Positions 31,285 to 39,309 of a stretch of 64,000 nt of DNA are shown one piece after another. Every line of letters starts with the position of its first letter. The stretch's first letter is position 1. The notes under the pieces were generated by a model. That model did not search any database and was not told the origin of the DNA. It saw only the letters and a program-made list of their open reading frames with translations. Source of the DNA: Merdivicinus sp050943495 (GTDB lineage: Bacteria > Bacillota > Clostridia > Oscillospirales > Ruminococcaceae). Where the stretch lies: assembly GCA_050943495.1 (NCBI GenBank), contig JBMNPH010000002.1:186001-250000 (forward strand), in the 5' to 3' direction. The position numbers were made by a program, and so were the translations under genes.

Positions 31285-33060
31285 CTATCGATCAGCAGCG
31301 GTCCCTGATTCTTTCTTTTTTTGCCGCAGCTGTTCCACAACATTTAATAACGCATCGCCGGAAAGTTCGCCGGCATGCTGACTGACATTTTGAAGCGGGG
31401 CTTCCCGCAAAGTTTGCAGATAGTCCTCCAGAACCTGTTCGGTCATCGGCATTTCCCGATTGACAATTTCAGACAGACGTCCCATCTGTTCCGCTGTCAA
31501 ATCTTCTGCAAAATCTGACAGGGAAGGTGGATTTCCGGCCTGCAAAGATTTTATCAACAGCGAAAATAACTTTCGATTAAATTCTGTCACGAAATCCTTC
31601 TCACTGATTTTTGCCAAGATTTTGGACAGATAATCCGGATTTTTAAAAAGGAATCCCAGAATTCCCTCCTCTGCGAGGGATGCTTTCAAATTTCCGCCCC
31701 GTTGAGGATTAATTCGGTCTCTATAAAGGTCACGAGAAGAAGCAATTTGTTCCCATTCCTTCTTTTTATCGCGACGAAAATTCTTTTTTACCTCCATCGC
31801 GATATTGGATAGAACGGTTTCCCGCAGAATTCCTGTCTGTGCAGCCAATTCTCCTGCATAAACTTCTCGCTCTACCGGATTGCGGAGGGTAGCCAAATAT
31901 CGGACGGCTTCCGTCAGGTAAGCACTTTTGCCGTCCGGCGTTTCCAAATCGTATTTGGCACGAATCACCGCAAGTTGGTATGCGGTCACATTGCCTGCAT
32001 CCTCTAATAACAGCTTAAAGCGCTGTGATCCAAATTTTTTAATATATTCATCTGGATCCTTCGCCCCTTTTAGAGCGAGGATTTTTGCTGTTATGCCCAC
32101 TTCCTCGAGCAATCCGACAGCGCGGTCTGTTGCTTTACGTCCCGCCCCATCCGAATCATAGGCAATCACCACTTCCTTTGTATACCCGGCAATCAGACGG
32201 GCTTGCTCTGGAGTCAGTGCTGTGCCAAGGGTTGCTACAACATTTTCGAATCCTGCCTGGTTGACCGCAATCACATCCATATAGCCTTCTGCCAAAATCA
32301 AACGCTTATCCGCATGATTTTTTGCAAAATTCATACTGAATAGATTTCGACTCTTTTTGAATACCGGTGTATCGTTGGTATTCAGGTACTTGGGCTTACT
32401 GTCATCCAATACACGGCCGCCAAAACCAATTACGTTTTTGCGCAGATCAATGATCGGAAACATTACCCGATTGCGAAACGCATCATAATAACTTCCTTCT
32501 CTGCCTCGGTTAACAACACCAGCATCATACATCTGCTCGGTAGAAAAACCTTGTGCGCGAAGATAATCCCGCAGTGTGTTCCAACCTGGAGGCGCATATC
32601 CCAGGCCATATTTTACCATAGTCTGGGGAGTTAATCCACGTTCAGAAAAATAGGAGAAACCAGCTTTTCCTTCCGGTGAACGAAGAATTTTATGATAAAA
32701 ACGGGCCGTGAGGCGGTTGATTTCCAAAATAATCGGCTTAATTCGAGAAAGACGATCCTCTTCCTGTCCCTCCGGAACAACCATTCCCGCTCGTTGTGCA
32801 AGCAAGCGAACAGCTTCCACATAATCGAGATTTTCAATCCGCATAATAAAGGAAATCACATCGCCGCCAGCACCGCATCCAAAGCAAAAGAAGGATTGCG
32901 TATCAGAATAGACAACCATCGAAGGTGTTTTTTCCGAATGGAATGGGCAAAGCCCTACTTGATTCCGTCCCTGACGTTTCAACTTAACATAGGAGGAGAC
33001 AACCGATTCAATATCACAGCTCATCCGCAGATTTTCAATAAAGCTTTTCGGAATAGCCAT
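31285..33060 (-). CDS. dnaG: DNA primase
   Basis: The protein has 591 residues from ATG 33060, six bases after GGAGG; the longer frame has no better site. It makes RNA primers for DNA replication. The N-terminal zinc finger is CPFHSEKTPSM...FFCFGCGAGGDV, residues 32-60. The catalytic core has GFGGRVLDDSKPKYLNT and the Toprim fold with LILAEGYMDVIAVNQAG and VIAYDSDGAGRKA. The C-terminal helicase-binding region is less conserved (from about residue 440). The order dgt-dnaG-rpoD is conserved. Confidence 0.97.
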   Translation of the reverse strand: MAIPKSFIENLRMSCDIESVVSSYVKLKRQGRNQVGLCPFHSEKTPSMVVYSDTQSFFCFGCGAGGDVISFIMRIENLDYVEAVRLLAQRAGMVVPEGQEEDRLSRIKPIILEINRLTARFYHKILRSPEGKAGFSYFSERGLTPQTMVKYGLGYAPPGWNTLRDYLRAQGFSTEQMYDAGVVNRGREGSYYDAFRNRVMFPIIDLRKNVIGFGGRVLDDSKPKYLNTNDTPVFKKSRNLFSMNFAKNHADKRLILAEGYMDVIAVNQAGFENVVATLGTALTPEQARLIAGYTKEVVIAYDSDGAGRKATDRAVGLLEEVGITAKILALKGAKDPDEYIKKFGSQRFKLLLEDAGNVTAYQLAVIRAKYDLETPDGKSAYLTEAVRYLATLRNPVEREVYAGELAAQTGILRETVLSNIAMEVKKNFRRDKKKEWEQIASSRDLYRDRINPQRGGNLKASLAEEGILGFLFKNPDYLSKILAKISEKDFVTEFNRKLFSLLIKSLQAGNPPSLSDFAEDLTAEQMGRLSEIVNREMPMTEQVLEDYLQTLREAPLQNVSQHAGELSGDALLNVVEQLRQKKKESGTAADR

Positions 33061-33071
33061 CCGTTCCCTCC

Positions 33072-34082
33072 CTACTCCTTGGTCCAAAATCTTGGTATAA
33101 ATAAGGTTTCATATAAATCTACTGCATATTGGTCGGTCATACCGGCAATATAATCGCAAACCACTCGTTCCAGCGGATAAAATTCCAACAATTTCTGATA
33201 AAATGCAGGCATTTTTTCCGGTGACTTACAGTAATACTCATAAAAACGAGATAACAATCCTTCCGCCTTCGATTCCTGCCCTTTTGCTACCGGATTCGTG
33301 TAGACACTTTCATACAGAAACTGTTCCAGTTCCAGCTGTGCCTTTTGAACCACCGGACTCATGTGCAATGTTGAGTCACTCTCCTGCGCAATCGAGGTAA
33401 TTACCGTCGTTAAACGGGCGGATTTGCCGCGTCCAAGCTGATAAACAGCCTCCCATGGAAGATCCCCCTCCTGAATAACACCTGCACGAATGGCATCCTC
33501 AATGTCATGGTTGACATATGCAATCTTGTCTGCAAGACGAACAGCCTGTCCCTCCAAAGTTTTCGGAAGTGGAACTCGTCCACCATCCCGTGAATGGCAG
33601 GCAATGCCATTTTTGACTTCCCACGTCAAATTCAGGCCTTTTCCTCCGCGTTCCAGATGTTCTGTCACTCGGACACTCTGGAGATAATGGCGAAAACGCC
33701 AGGGACAGAGCGCATCAAGTGCTCGTTCCCCAGCATGACCAAACGGCGTATGCCCTAGATCGTGTCCTAATGCAATGGCCTCGGTCAGATCTTCATTGAG
33801 ACGAAGTGCCCGCGCAATTGTGCGGGCAATCTGGGAAACCTCTAAAGTATGGGTCAAGCGAGTTCGATAGTGGTCGCCGCGCGGCGAGAGAAACACCTGT
33901 GTTTTGTGCTTCAGACGCCGAAAGGAATTACAATGAAGGATTCGGTCACGGTCACGTTGAAACGCATTACGCAATGGGCAGGGATCTTCTGGCAGAGATC
34001 TACCACGACTTTTGGCAGAATGCGCCGCAGTAGGGGCAAGATACTCTTCTTCAAACTGCAGCTGCCAATCAATTCCATACAT
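33072..34082 (-). CDS. dgt: Deoxyguanosinetriphosphate triphosphohydrolase (dGTPase)
   Basis: The protein has 336 residues from ATG 34082, which sits five bases after GGGAGGGG; ATG 34097 precedes that site. It hydrolyses dGTP or other dNTPs to nucleoside and triphosphate. HD-domain residues are visible in FRRLKHKTQVFLSPRGDHYRT split at 56-76, RLTHTLEVSQIARTIARAL and IALGHDLGHTPFGHAGERAL (His-Asp pair). Later, ADKIAYVNHDIEDAIRAG supplies the last Asp. Its length matches the short clostridial type. It probably leads the dgt-dnaG-rpoD operon, linking dNTP pool control to replication. Confidence 0.95.
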   Translation of the reverse strand: MYGIDWQLQFEEEYLAPTAAHSAKSRGRSLPEDPCPLRNAFQRDRDRILHCNSFRRLKHKTQVFLSPRGDHYRTRLTHTLEVSQIARTIARALRLNEDLTEAIALGHDLGHTPFGHAGERALDALCPWRFRHYLQSVRVTEHLERGGKGLNLTWEVKNGIACHSRDGGRVPLPKTLEGQAVRLADKIAYVNHDIEDAIRAGVIQEGDLPWEAVYQLGRGKSARLTTVITSIAQESDSTLHMSPVVQKAQLELEQFLYESVYTNPVAKGQESKAEGLLSRFYEYYCKSPEKMPAFYQKLLEFYPLERVVCDYIAGMTDQYAVDLYETLFIPRFWTKE

Positions 34083-34162
34083 GTCAACCCCTCCCATTCA
34101 TTTCAGTCCTATACTATAATATACCGAAAAAGGGCTTTTTTCCCTCTTTTTTTTTCAAAATT

Positions 34163-34786
34163 TTAGCGCATATCAGCGTATTCCTCAACAATTTTCTTCG
34201 CACATACGGTTCCGTTTGTCAATTCTGTCAGTTCCTTTTCAAATTCCTGCAAACGGGACGATTTAATCAGCCATGTTAATGTAACACGGTCGGTAAAGGA
34301 GGAATCTTCTGTCAGAATATTGTATTTGGGGAGAATATATGTCACTTTTCCATACCAACTGTAATCCATTTCTGCTATCAGGCGGGTACAGGGCGTCATA
34401 TACTTGTGTTTGGCTGCTTCCAATGCAATGGAAGCCCCATGCGAATATGCGCGCACCAGGCCGCCTGCCCCCAACAGTATTCCACCAAAATACCGTGTTA
34501 CAACCATGCAGATATCCACAACACCAGTTTTCTGCAATACATCCAAAACTGGTACACCGGCTGTTCCCTGTGGTTCTCCATCGTCAGAACATCTGCGAAG
34601 CTGTCCGTCACGCAAAATGTAGGCGAATACATTATGAGTAGCATCCCAATTCTTTTTTCGGATTTCTTCAATAAATGCCAGGGCTTCTGTTTCTGTTTCA
34701 ACGTGGCGACAATGTCCAATAAAGCGAGATTTTCTCTCGATAAATTCGTCCGCTGCCTCGCCTTCTATTGTGATATAATCCGTCAT
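34163..34786 (-). CDS. yigZ: YigZ/IMPACT family protein
   Basis: This 207-residue protein starts at ATG 34786 behind GAGGAGG. It begins EFIERKSRFIGHCRHVETE and carries the UPF0029 signature, WDATHNVFAYIL then RCSDDGEPQGTAGVPVLDVL and VVTRYFGGILLGAGGLVRAY at about 55-125. A C-terminal DUF1949 ferredoxin-like domain follows. The human relative IMPACT regulates translation; the bacterial function is not settled. It lies between rpmE and the dgt operon on the same strand. A weak GGG/CCC hairpin with T-run sits just after it. Confidence 0.94.
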   Translation of the reverse strand: MTDYITIEGEAADEFIERKSRFIGHCRHVETETEALAFIEEIRKKNWDATHNVFAYILRDGQLRRCSDDGEPQGTAGVPVLDVLQKTGVVDICMVVTRYFGGILLGAGGLVRAYSHGASIALEAAKHKYMTPCTRLIAEMDYSWYGKVTYILPKYNILTEDSSFTDRVTLTWLIKSSRLQEFEKELTELTNGTVCAKKIVEEYADMR

Positions 34787-34802
34787 TTTTTCCTCCTCCT
34801 CA

Positions 34803-34841
34803 AAACAACAAAGAGACGGTGCACTTGCCGCACACCGCCTC
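34803..34841 (-). terminator. Terminator of rpmE
   Basis: Read leftward, GAGGCGGTG pairs with CACCGTCTC (one G-U), followed by TTTGTTGTTTT. It lies 17 nt after the L31 stop. Confidence 0.75.
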
Positions 34842-34857
34842 AGAGGATTGTCTGAAC

Positions 34858-35061
34858 TTATTTGCCCAGGCCAAAACGTTTTTTGAATCTGTCAACACGT
34901 CCGCCGGTGTCAACCAGTTTCTGTTTGCCGGTAAAGTAAGGATGGCACTTAGAGCAAACTTCGACGCTGATATCGCCCTTGGTAGAACGGGTCTCAATTA
35001 CGTTACCGCAAGCACATTTAATCAGTGCTTTTTCATACTTTGGATGAATTCCTTCTCTCAT
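34858..35061 (-). CDS. rpmE: 50S ribosomal protein L31
   Basis: The protein has 67 residues from ATG 35061, behind AGAGGTG. MREGIHPKYEKALIKCACGN is the L31 start, with the zinc-binding cysteines in CACGN and later CSKCHPYFTGKQKLVDTGGR. It is therefore the zinc-bound (C+) form rather than the zinc-free paralogue that replaces it under zinc starvation. The C-terminal RVDRFKKRFGL is typical. It is a monocistronic gene with its own promoter at 35100-35128 and a terminator. Confidence 0.97.
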   Translation of the reverse strand: MREGIHPKYEKALIKCACGNVIETRSTKGDISVEVCSKCHPYFTGKQKLVDTGGRVDRFKKRFGLGK

Positions 35062-35099
35062 GATGTTCACCTCTTTCAAAACATATCTCTCGAAACAAT

Positions 35100-35128
35100 A
35101 TCATACCACATCTTGCAGAAAAAATCAA
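35100..35128 (-). promoter_or_regulatory. Promoter of rpmE
   Basis: Leftward -35 TTGATT (35128-35123), 17-bp spacer, -10 TATGAT (35105-35100), 39 bp before the start codon. Confidence 0.7.
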
Positions 35129-35379
35129 GAACTTTTTTAAAAAAACAAAATTTTCGATGGGGATTTTTGATAATGCTCTCGTGGTTTGGATAATGCGCAG
35201 AATCCGCACATTTAATCATACAAATCTAGAATAACATAATCTCTTGCAAATTGCAAGCTTTTTTTTAATTTTTCCGGATCTTTTGTCAACAGGATTCTAC
35301 TCCCCTTATTCTATATGAAATTCGTTTATTACAACAAAAATAAAGCAGCAAATTTGTCAAAAAAACTCTGGTTCCCTCC
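35129..35379. other. AT-rich gap between rpmE and the LacI regulator promoters
   Basis: This stretch holds no plausible gene on either strand. The only structure I see is CTTGC (35243-35247) pairing with GCAAG (35253-35257), followed by an eight-T run rightward, a weak terminator-like element with no obvious upstream rightward gene. Everything else is A/T-rich spacer. Confidence 0.5.
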
Positions 35380-35408
35380 TTGACTTTCTGGCAAAAATCC
35401 TTTATTAT
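35380..35408 (+). promoter_or_regulatory. Promoter of the LacI-type regulator gene
   Basis: -35 TTGACT (35380-35385), 17-bp spacer, -10 TATTAT (35403-35408). Confidence 0.7.
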
Positions 35409-35411
35409 AAT

Positions 35412-35425
35412 TGTAAACGTTTACA
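35412..35425. promoter_or_regulatory. LacI-family operator, perfect 14-bp palindrome
   Basis: TGTAAACGTTTACA is an exact palindrome with the central CG typical of LacI/PurR/CcpA-type sites. It overlaps the expected transcription start of the regulator gene at 35442, so autorepression is likely. It also resembles a CcpA cre site, so catabolite control is an alternative. Confidence 0.8.
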
Positions 35426-35441
35426 GATTGAGGAGGAACTT

Positions 35442-36449
35442 ATGGCTACGATCAAGGATGTTGCAAAACTTGCCGGTGTCTCGGTGGCAACGGTATCTCG
35501 CGTTCTCAATGACTATGAAAACGTCCGTCCTGAAACAGTAGACGTAGTTCAAAAGGCAATTCAAGAACTGGATTACCACCCGAATTTTTTGGGAAGAACA
35601 CTCCGACGTCTGGAAACAATGAAAATTCTAGTTGTCGTTCCCACAATTTCCAACCAATTCTACTCGCGGGTTGTAAAAGGAATTCAAACTGCTGCCCAAG
35701 CAAGCGGATATCATACGATGTTAGCCATTACCAACGCAGATCCTGAAATTGAACAGGAACACATTAATATGGCGCGTCGCAAGTTAGTCGATGGGGTCAT
35801 ATTTTTGCATACGACGATGGACGCTGCTTCATTAAGTGAATTTGCTGCCAGTTATCCTGCGGTGTCAGCCTGTGAATTGGTAGAAAATGCAGTGATTTCT
35901 TCTGTATCGATTGATGATTATCGGGCAGCTTTGGATGGTGTCCGATTTTTATTGGAAAACGGACATCAACGAATTGCTTTTGTCAGTGCGGGAAATTTGT
36001 ATAATTCTTCCCGCTTGCGCCGGTTGGGCTATGAAAAAGCATTGACAGAGGCGGGGATTCCCATTGACAACACTTTAATTTTCGATGAAGGATTTACTTT
36101 TAATGCCGGACGGCGTGCGGCTGCCCGTATACTTGCACTCCCTTTATTACCGGATGCTGTCTTTGCAACCTCTGATTCTACTGCAATCGGAGTAATTTCT
36201 GCGCTATCGGAACAAGGCATCCGTGTTTGTGAAAATGTTTCAGTCATGGGATTTGATAATAACCAGATTTCTGAATATTATCTCCCCCCTCTGACCACGA
36301 TTTCGCAGCCGCAATTTGATATTGGTCACAAAGCCTTTGAGCTTTTGCTGGACAAAATACAATCATTGGCTTGTGAGGATCAGCATATTTTGTTGCCACA
36401 CAAGCTGGAATGCCGATGCTCTGTCAAAAATTTGACGGGTATCGAATGA
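35442..36449 (+). CDS. LacI family transcriptional regulator
   Basis: This 335-residue protein starts at ATG 35442 behind GAGGAGG. The helix-turn-helix MATIKDVAKLAGVSVATVSR and the hinge helix (YHPNFLGRTLRRLETMKI) are followed by a periplasmic-binding-like sensor domain (LVVVPTISNQFYSRVVKGIQ-type start, VSVMGFDNNQISEYYLPPLT near the end). It probably binds a sugar or sugar acid and represses its own gene and the oxidoreductase 15 nt downstream through the palindrome at 35412-35425. The ligand is unknown. Confidence 0.95.
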   Translation: MATIKDVAKLAGVSVATVSRVLNDYENVRPETVDVVQKAIQELDYHPNFLGRTLRRLETMKILVVVPTISNQFYSRVVKGIQTAAQASGYHTMLAITNADPEIEQEHINMARRKLVDGVIFLHTTMDAASLSEFAASYPAVSACELVENAVISSVSIDDYRAALDGVRFLLENGHQRIAFVSAGNLYNSSRLRRLGYEKALTEAGIPIDNTLIFDEGFTFNAGRRAAARILALPLLPDAVFATSDSTAIGVISALSEQGIRVCENVSVMGFDNNQISEYYLPPLTTISQPQFDIGHKAFELLLDKIQSLACEDQHILLPHKLECRCSVKNLTGIE

Positions 36450-36464
36450 AAGGAAGCGTTTATC

Positions 36465-37580
36465 ATGGACAAAAAAGTGAAAGTCGGTATTATTGGATGC
36501 GGCGGCATCGCAAATGGCAAACATCTGCCTTCTATCAAAAAGTTGGCAGAGCAGGGCTGGCTGGAAATCGTAGCATTTTGTGACATTATTGAAGAAAAAG
36601 CAGTGAAAGCTGCAAAAGAATACGGTACACCAGATGCGAAAGTTTATACCGACTATAAAGAGCTGTTGAAAGACGAATCCATCGAATCGATTCATGTTTG
36701 TACGCCTAACCGTTCTCACAGCTTCATTACTGTTGATGCACTGCATGCAGGCAAAAACGTTATCTGTGAAAAGCCAATGGCTATCAATTCTGCAGAAGCG
36801 AAAAAGATGGTAGATGCTGCAAAAGAAACCGGTAAGATTTTGACAATCGGTTATCAGTCTCGTCAGCGCGCAGATGCCCGTTATCTGAAAGCAGTCTGCG
36901 AAAATGGCGATCTGGGCGAAATTTACTATGCAAAAGCTCATGCTGTTCGTCGTCGTGCAGTTCCGACTTGGGGCGTATTCCTGAATGAATATGAGCAGGG
37001 CGGCGGTCCTTTGATCGATATCGGTACCCATGCACTGGACCTCACTCTTTGGATGATGGACAACTACAAACCCAAAATGGTTGTTGGTACTACCTATAAA
37101 AAACTGGGCGATCAGACTGAAACCGCTAATGCATGGGGCGACTGGGATCCCAAGGAATTTACAGTTGAAGATTCTGCATTTGGCTTTATCACCATGGAAA
37201 ATGGCGCTACCATTGTTCTGGAATCTTCCTGGGCACTTAATACCCTGGATGTTATTGAAGCTTCCACTTCTCTTTGCGGCGTAAATGGCGGTGCGGATAT
37301 GCGCAATGCTGACGGTACTCCTGGCGGTCTGCGCATCAATGGTGTTAAACACAACCGTCAGTACACCGAAATCCCGGATCTGAAAGCCGGCGGTGTTGCA
37401 TTCTATGAGGGTGCATCCGATAACATGGCAGAAATCGAGCAGGCTATCTACTACAGAGCAATCCGTGAAGGTACTCCGATCTGCGTAAAACCGGAACAGG
37501 CTTATGTTGTTACCCAGATTCTGGAAGCAATTTATGAATCTGCAAAGACCGGCAAACCTGTTTACCTGAACAATGACTGA
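36465..37580 (+). CDS. Gfo/Idh/MocA family oxidoreductase
   Basis: This 371-residue protein starts at ATG 36465 with AAAGGAAG upstream, 15 nt after the LacI gene. It has the Rossmann loop GCGGIA (residues 11-16), VCTPNRSHSFITVDALHAG, the signature CEKPM (101-105), and GGGPLIDIGTHALDLTLWMM with the His of the catalytic region. It is the most canonical of the three family members in this window. Codon use appears more biased towards GGC/CTG/GAA than in its neighbours, hinting at high expression. The substrate is probably a sugar or inositol derivative sensed by the adjacent regulator. Confidence 0.93.
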   Translation: MDKKVKVGIIGCGGIANGKHLPSIKKLAEQGWLEIVAFCDIIEEKAVKAAKEYGTPDAKVYTDYKELLKDESIESIHVCTPNRSHSFITVDALHAGKNVICEKPMAINSAEAKKMVDAAKETGKILTIGYQSRQRADARYLKAVCENGDLGEIYYAKAHAVRRRAVPTWGVFLNEYEQGGGPLIDIGTHALDLTLWMMDNYKPKMVVGTTYKKLGDQTETANAWGDWDPKEFTVEDSAFGFITMENGATIVLESSWALNTLDVIEASTSLCGVNGGADMRNADGTPGGLRINGVKHNRQYTEIPDLKAGGVAFYEGASDNMAEIEQAIYYRAIREGTPICVKPEQAYVVTQILEAIYESAKTGKPVYLNND

Positions 37581-37598
37581 TACTGCTGAAACAGCATG

Positions 37599-37640
37599 AA
37601 AAATCCCCGTTTTCTTTTTCAGAAGGAAACGGGGATTTTT
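37599..37640. terminator. Bidirectional terminator
   Basis: AAAAATCCCCGTTT (37600-37613) pairs with AAACGGGGATTTTT (37627-37640). It separates the rightward oxidoreductase from the leftward mtnN. Confidence 0.92.
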
Positions 37641-37660
37641 GTTATGCCTTATAAATGATA

Positions 37661-38332
37661 TTAAGAAAGCATCGCTTTTACAATTGCTGCTGCATCATCT
37701 GCTGCAATCTTTTCAAAAGTATCATAGTCCATCTCTGCACCGTCATCCGCATTATCAGATATGCAGCGGATCACAACAAACGGGATTCCATTCGCAGCAG
37801 CTGTATGAGCTACCGCGCCTCCTTCCATCTCAATACACATGGGAGAGGTGCGTGCAACAATATCTGCTTTTACTGCAGAATCCGAGATAAATTGGTCGCC
37901 GGTCGCAATTTTTCCGATAAAATACGTTACCTTTCCCTCACAGGCCTTGCATGCCTTTTCAACCAGAGAGGAATCCGCTTTAAATTCACTCAAATGCGGG
38001 TATCCGATTGCCAGAATTCGGGGATCCATATCGTGATAAACCACTGCGTCGGATATAATTACATTCCGGACATGTACGTCGAAAGAAGCACCTCCCGCAA
38101 TCCCCGTATTGATAACCGATTCAATCTGAAAATGATCGATGAGCAATTGTGTCGTAATGGCAGCATTGACTTTTCCAATACCGGAACATACCACTACTAC
38201 ATCCGTGCTGCCGAGCTTCCCGGAATAGAAATGCCGCCCGGCAATCACCTTTTCTGTGCGATCTTTCAGAATATTTTTTAATTCTTCTACTTCCAGTCCC
38301 ATTGCACCAATGATGCCAATCGGATGATTCAT
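37661..38332 (-). CDS. mtnN: 5'-methylthioadenosine/S-adenosylhomocysteine nucleosidase
   Basis: The protein has 223 residues from ATG 38332, behind AAAGGACG; the longer frame from 38449 runs over spoVM and is not real. MNHPIGIIGAMGLEVEELKN is the family start. VVVCSGIGKVNAAITTQLLI and VINTGIAGGASFDVHVRNVI form the nucleoside pocket. CIEMEGGAVAHTAAANGIPF contains the substrate-binding Met-Glu pair, and CISDNADDGAEMDYDTF holds the catalytic Asp. It cleaves MTA and SAH to adenine plus a thioribose sugar in methyl-cycle salvage. It lies 26 nt after spoVM. Confidence 0.96.
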   Translation of the reverse strand: MNHPIGIIGAMGLEVEELKNILKDRTEKVIAGRHFYSGKLGSTDVVVVCSGIGKVNAAITTQLLIDHFQIESVINTGIAGGASFDVHVRNVIISDAVVYHDMDPRILAIGYPHLSEFKADSSLVEKACKACEGKVTYFIGKIATGDQFISDSAVKADIVARTSPMCIEMEGGAVAHTAAANGIPFVVIRCISDNADDGAEMDYDTFEKIAADDAAAIVKAMLS

Positions 38333-38358
38333 ATTTTTTTCGTCCTTTCTTTTGTCAG

Positions 38359-38445
38359 TTAGTCGTCCTGTTCCTTTTTCATACCGAAAATCAGTCGGAG
38401 CAGACCAGATAAGTATTTCGGGCTCTTGATTACTACAATTTTCAT
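38359..38445 (-). CDS. spoVM: Stage V sporulation protein M, 28 residues
   Basis: A 28-codon gene starts at ATG 38445, five bases after GGAGGAG. Its first half reads MKIVVIKSPKYLSGLLRLIF, followed by GMKKEQDD. It lines up residue for residue with what I know of B. subtilis SpoVM (26 residues), including Pro9, the run of small hydrophobics, the Lys/Arg positions and a charged tail. SpoVM is an amphipathic peptide that recognises the convex forespore membrane and anchors the SpoIVA coat base. Its place after thiN, two genes from rsgA-prkC-prpC, matches B. subtilis. The peptide is too short for usual gene finders. Confidence 0.92.
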   Translation of the reverse strand: MKIVVIKSPKYLSGLLRLIFGMKKEQDD

Positions 38446-38458
38446 CCAAACTCCTCCT

Positions 38459-38614
38459 TCAGCCTTTGCACTGCAAAAGTCCCCATCCAATTAAAGCGAT
38501 TCCCAGAATCGCCATCAGAAAGCGAAAGGACAGCAGCACGCAGAGTATTAAAAAAACACCTGCAATAATTGCGGCTACTGGAGCAGCCAGCCGGGAACAG
38601 CACGGCTTTTTCAT
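38459..38614 (-). CDS. Unrecognised 51-residue membrane protein between thiN and spoVM
   Basis: ATG 38614 has a GCAGGGGGA ribosome site upstream, and the gene ends at TGA 38461-38459, 13 nt before spoVM starts. After a short MKKPCCSRLAA head come two probable membrane segments, PVAAIIAGVFLILCVLLSFR and FLMAILGIALIGWGLLQCKG. Three cysteines (5, 6 and 49) flank them. I do not recognise the family. Position between thiN and spoVM, with good spacing on both sides, suggests it is a real gene, perhaps expressed with spoVM in sporulation. Only the short length lowers confidence. Confidence 0.7.
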   Translation of the reverse strand: MKKPCCSRLAAPVAAIIAGVFLILCVLLSFRFLMAILGIALIGWGLLQCKG

Positions 38615-38682
38615 AAAATATTCCCCCTGCCGCATGAAAGATTACATTGCATCATACGCAAAACAGGGAAAAAAGGTTCCGT

Positions 38683-39309
38683 TTATTTCAATTTTGTCTG
38701 AATAATGAGCAAAGAGCCGTTTTGCACCGATACCCGCATCGTTTCACCTGGCGCGTGATAATTACTGACTCCAAGCGGAAAGGAAGGGGTCAATACGGCA
38801 TTTTCCAGATTATACCCTGCACCGGTAATGGTTACGCCGGAACAGGATCCACCATATGCAAAAACGGACAAATAACGATAATCCGGTGAAAGCGTCATGG
38901 CGTCGTCCTGCAAAATGCAGATCCGATGATTTTCATCCATCAGCCATCCATGTGCATTGTATTCTGTCAGATAAGCAAGCGTTTGAATATTCGCATAAGT
39001 ATGATCAAACCGGCCGCCCATTCCTCCAAATAAGTAAAATTCCCGCGCACCGAGGGCCAGTCCCTTTTTAACGGCCAGCATCATATCCGTATCGTCTTTC
39101 CGGGAAGGATATAGAATTGCTCCCGTTGGAACATCTTCCTCCTGAACAGAATCCATATCTCCAATAATCACATCGGGGACTAGGCCTAATGCCGTCGTAT
39201 GCCGCAAACCGCCATCCGCTGCAATCAGAATATAGGGATCTGACGGCAGTTCAGCCCGGATAAATTCAAGTGATTCAATCGGACCTGCCCCAAAAATGAA
39301 ACATTTCAC
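38683..39309 (-). CDS. thiN: Thiamine diphosphokinase
   Basis: I start this 208-residue protein at GTG 39309, which overlaps the rsgA stop as GTGA, with GGAGG ten bases upstream. It converts thiamine to thiamine diphosphate. Family segments are KCFIFGAGPIESLEF, ILIAADGGLRHTTALGLVPD, VIIGDMDSVQEEDVPTG with the DMDS motif, and YPSRKDDTDMMLAVKKGLAL with the KDxTD motif. ILFGGMGGRFDHTYANIQTL-like sequence follows (LFGGMGGRFDHT). Its place behind rsgA is as in B. subtilis, but the intervening rpe is missing. Confidence 0.95.
   Translation of the reverse strand: MKCFIFGAGPIESLEFIRAELPSDPYILIAADGGLRHTTALGLVPDVIIGDMDSVQEEDVPTGAILYPSRKDDTDMMLAVKKGLALGAREFYLFGGMGGRFDHTYANIQTLAYLTEYNAHGWLMDENHRICILQDDAMTLSPDYRYLSVFAYGGSCSGVTITGAGYNLENAVLTPSFPLGVSNYHAPGETMRVSVQNGSLLIIQTKLK

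Noticed and set aside
35243..35266. Terminator-like hairpin with eight T between rpmE and the LacI gene
   Set aside because: The stem is only 5 bp and there is no rightward transcript to end; it could be chance in AT-rich DNA.
38466..38705. Rightward 79-codon open frame over the thiN end and the small genes
   Set aside because: The leftward strand carries spoVM and the 51-residue gene, both with good ribosome sites and conserved context; this frame is their shadow.
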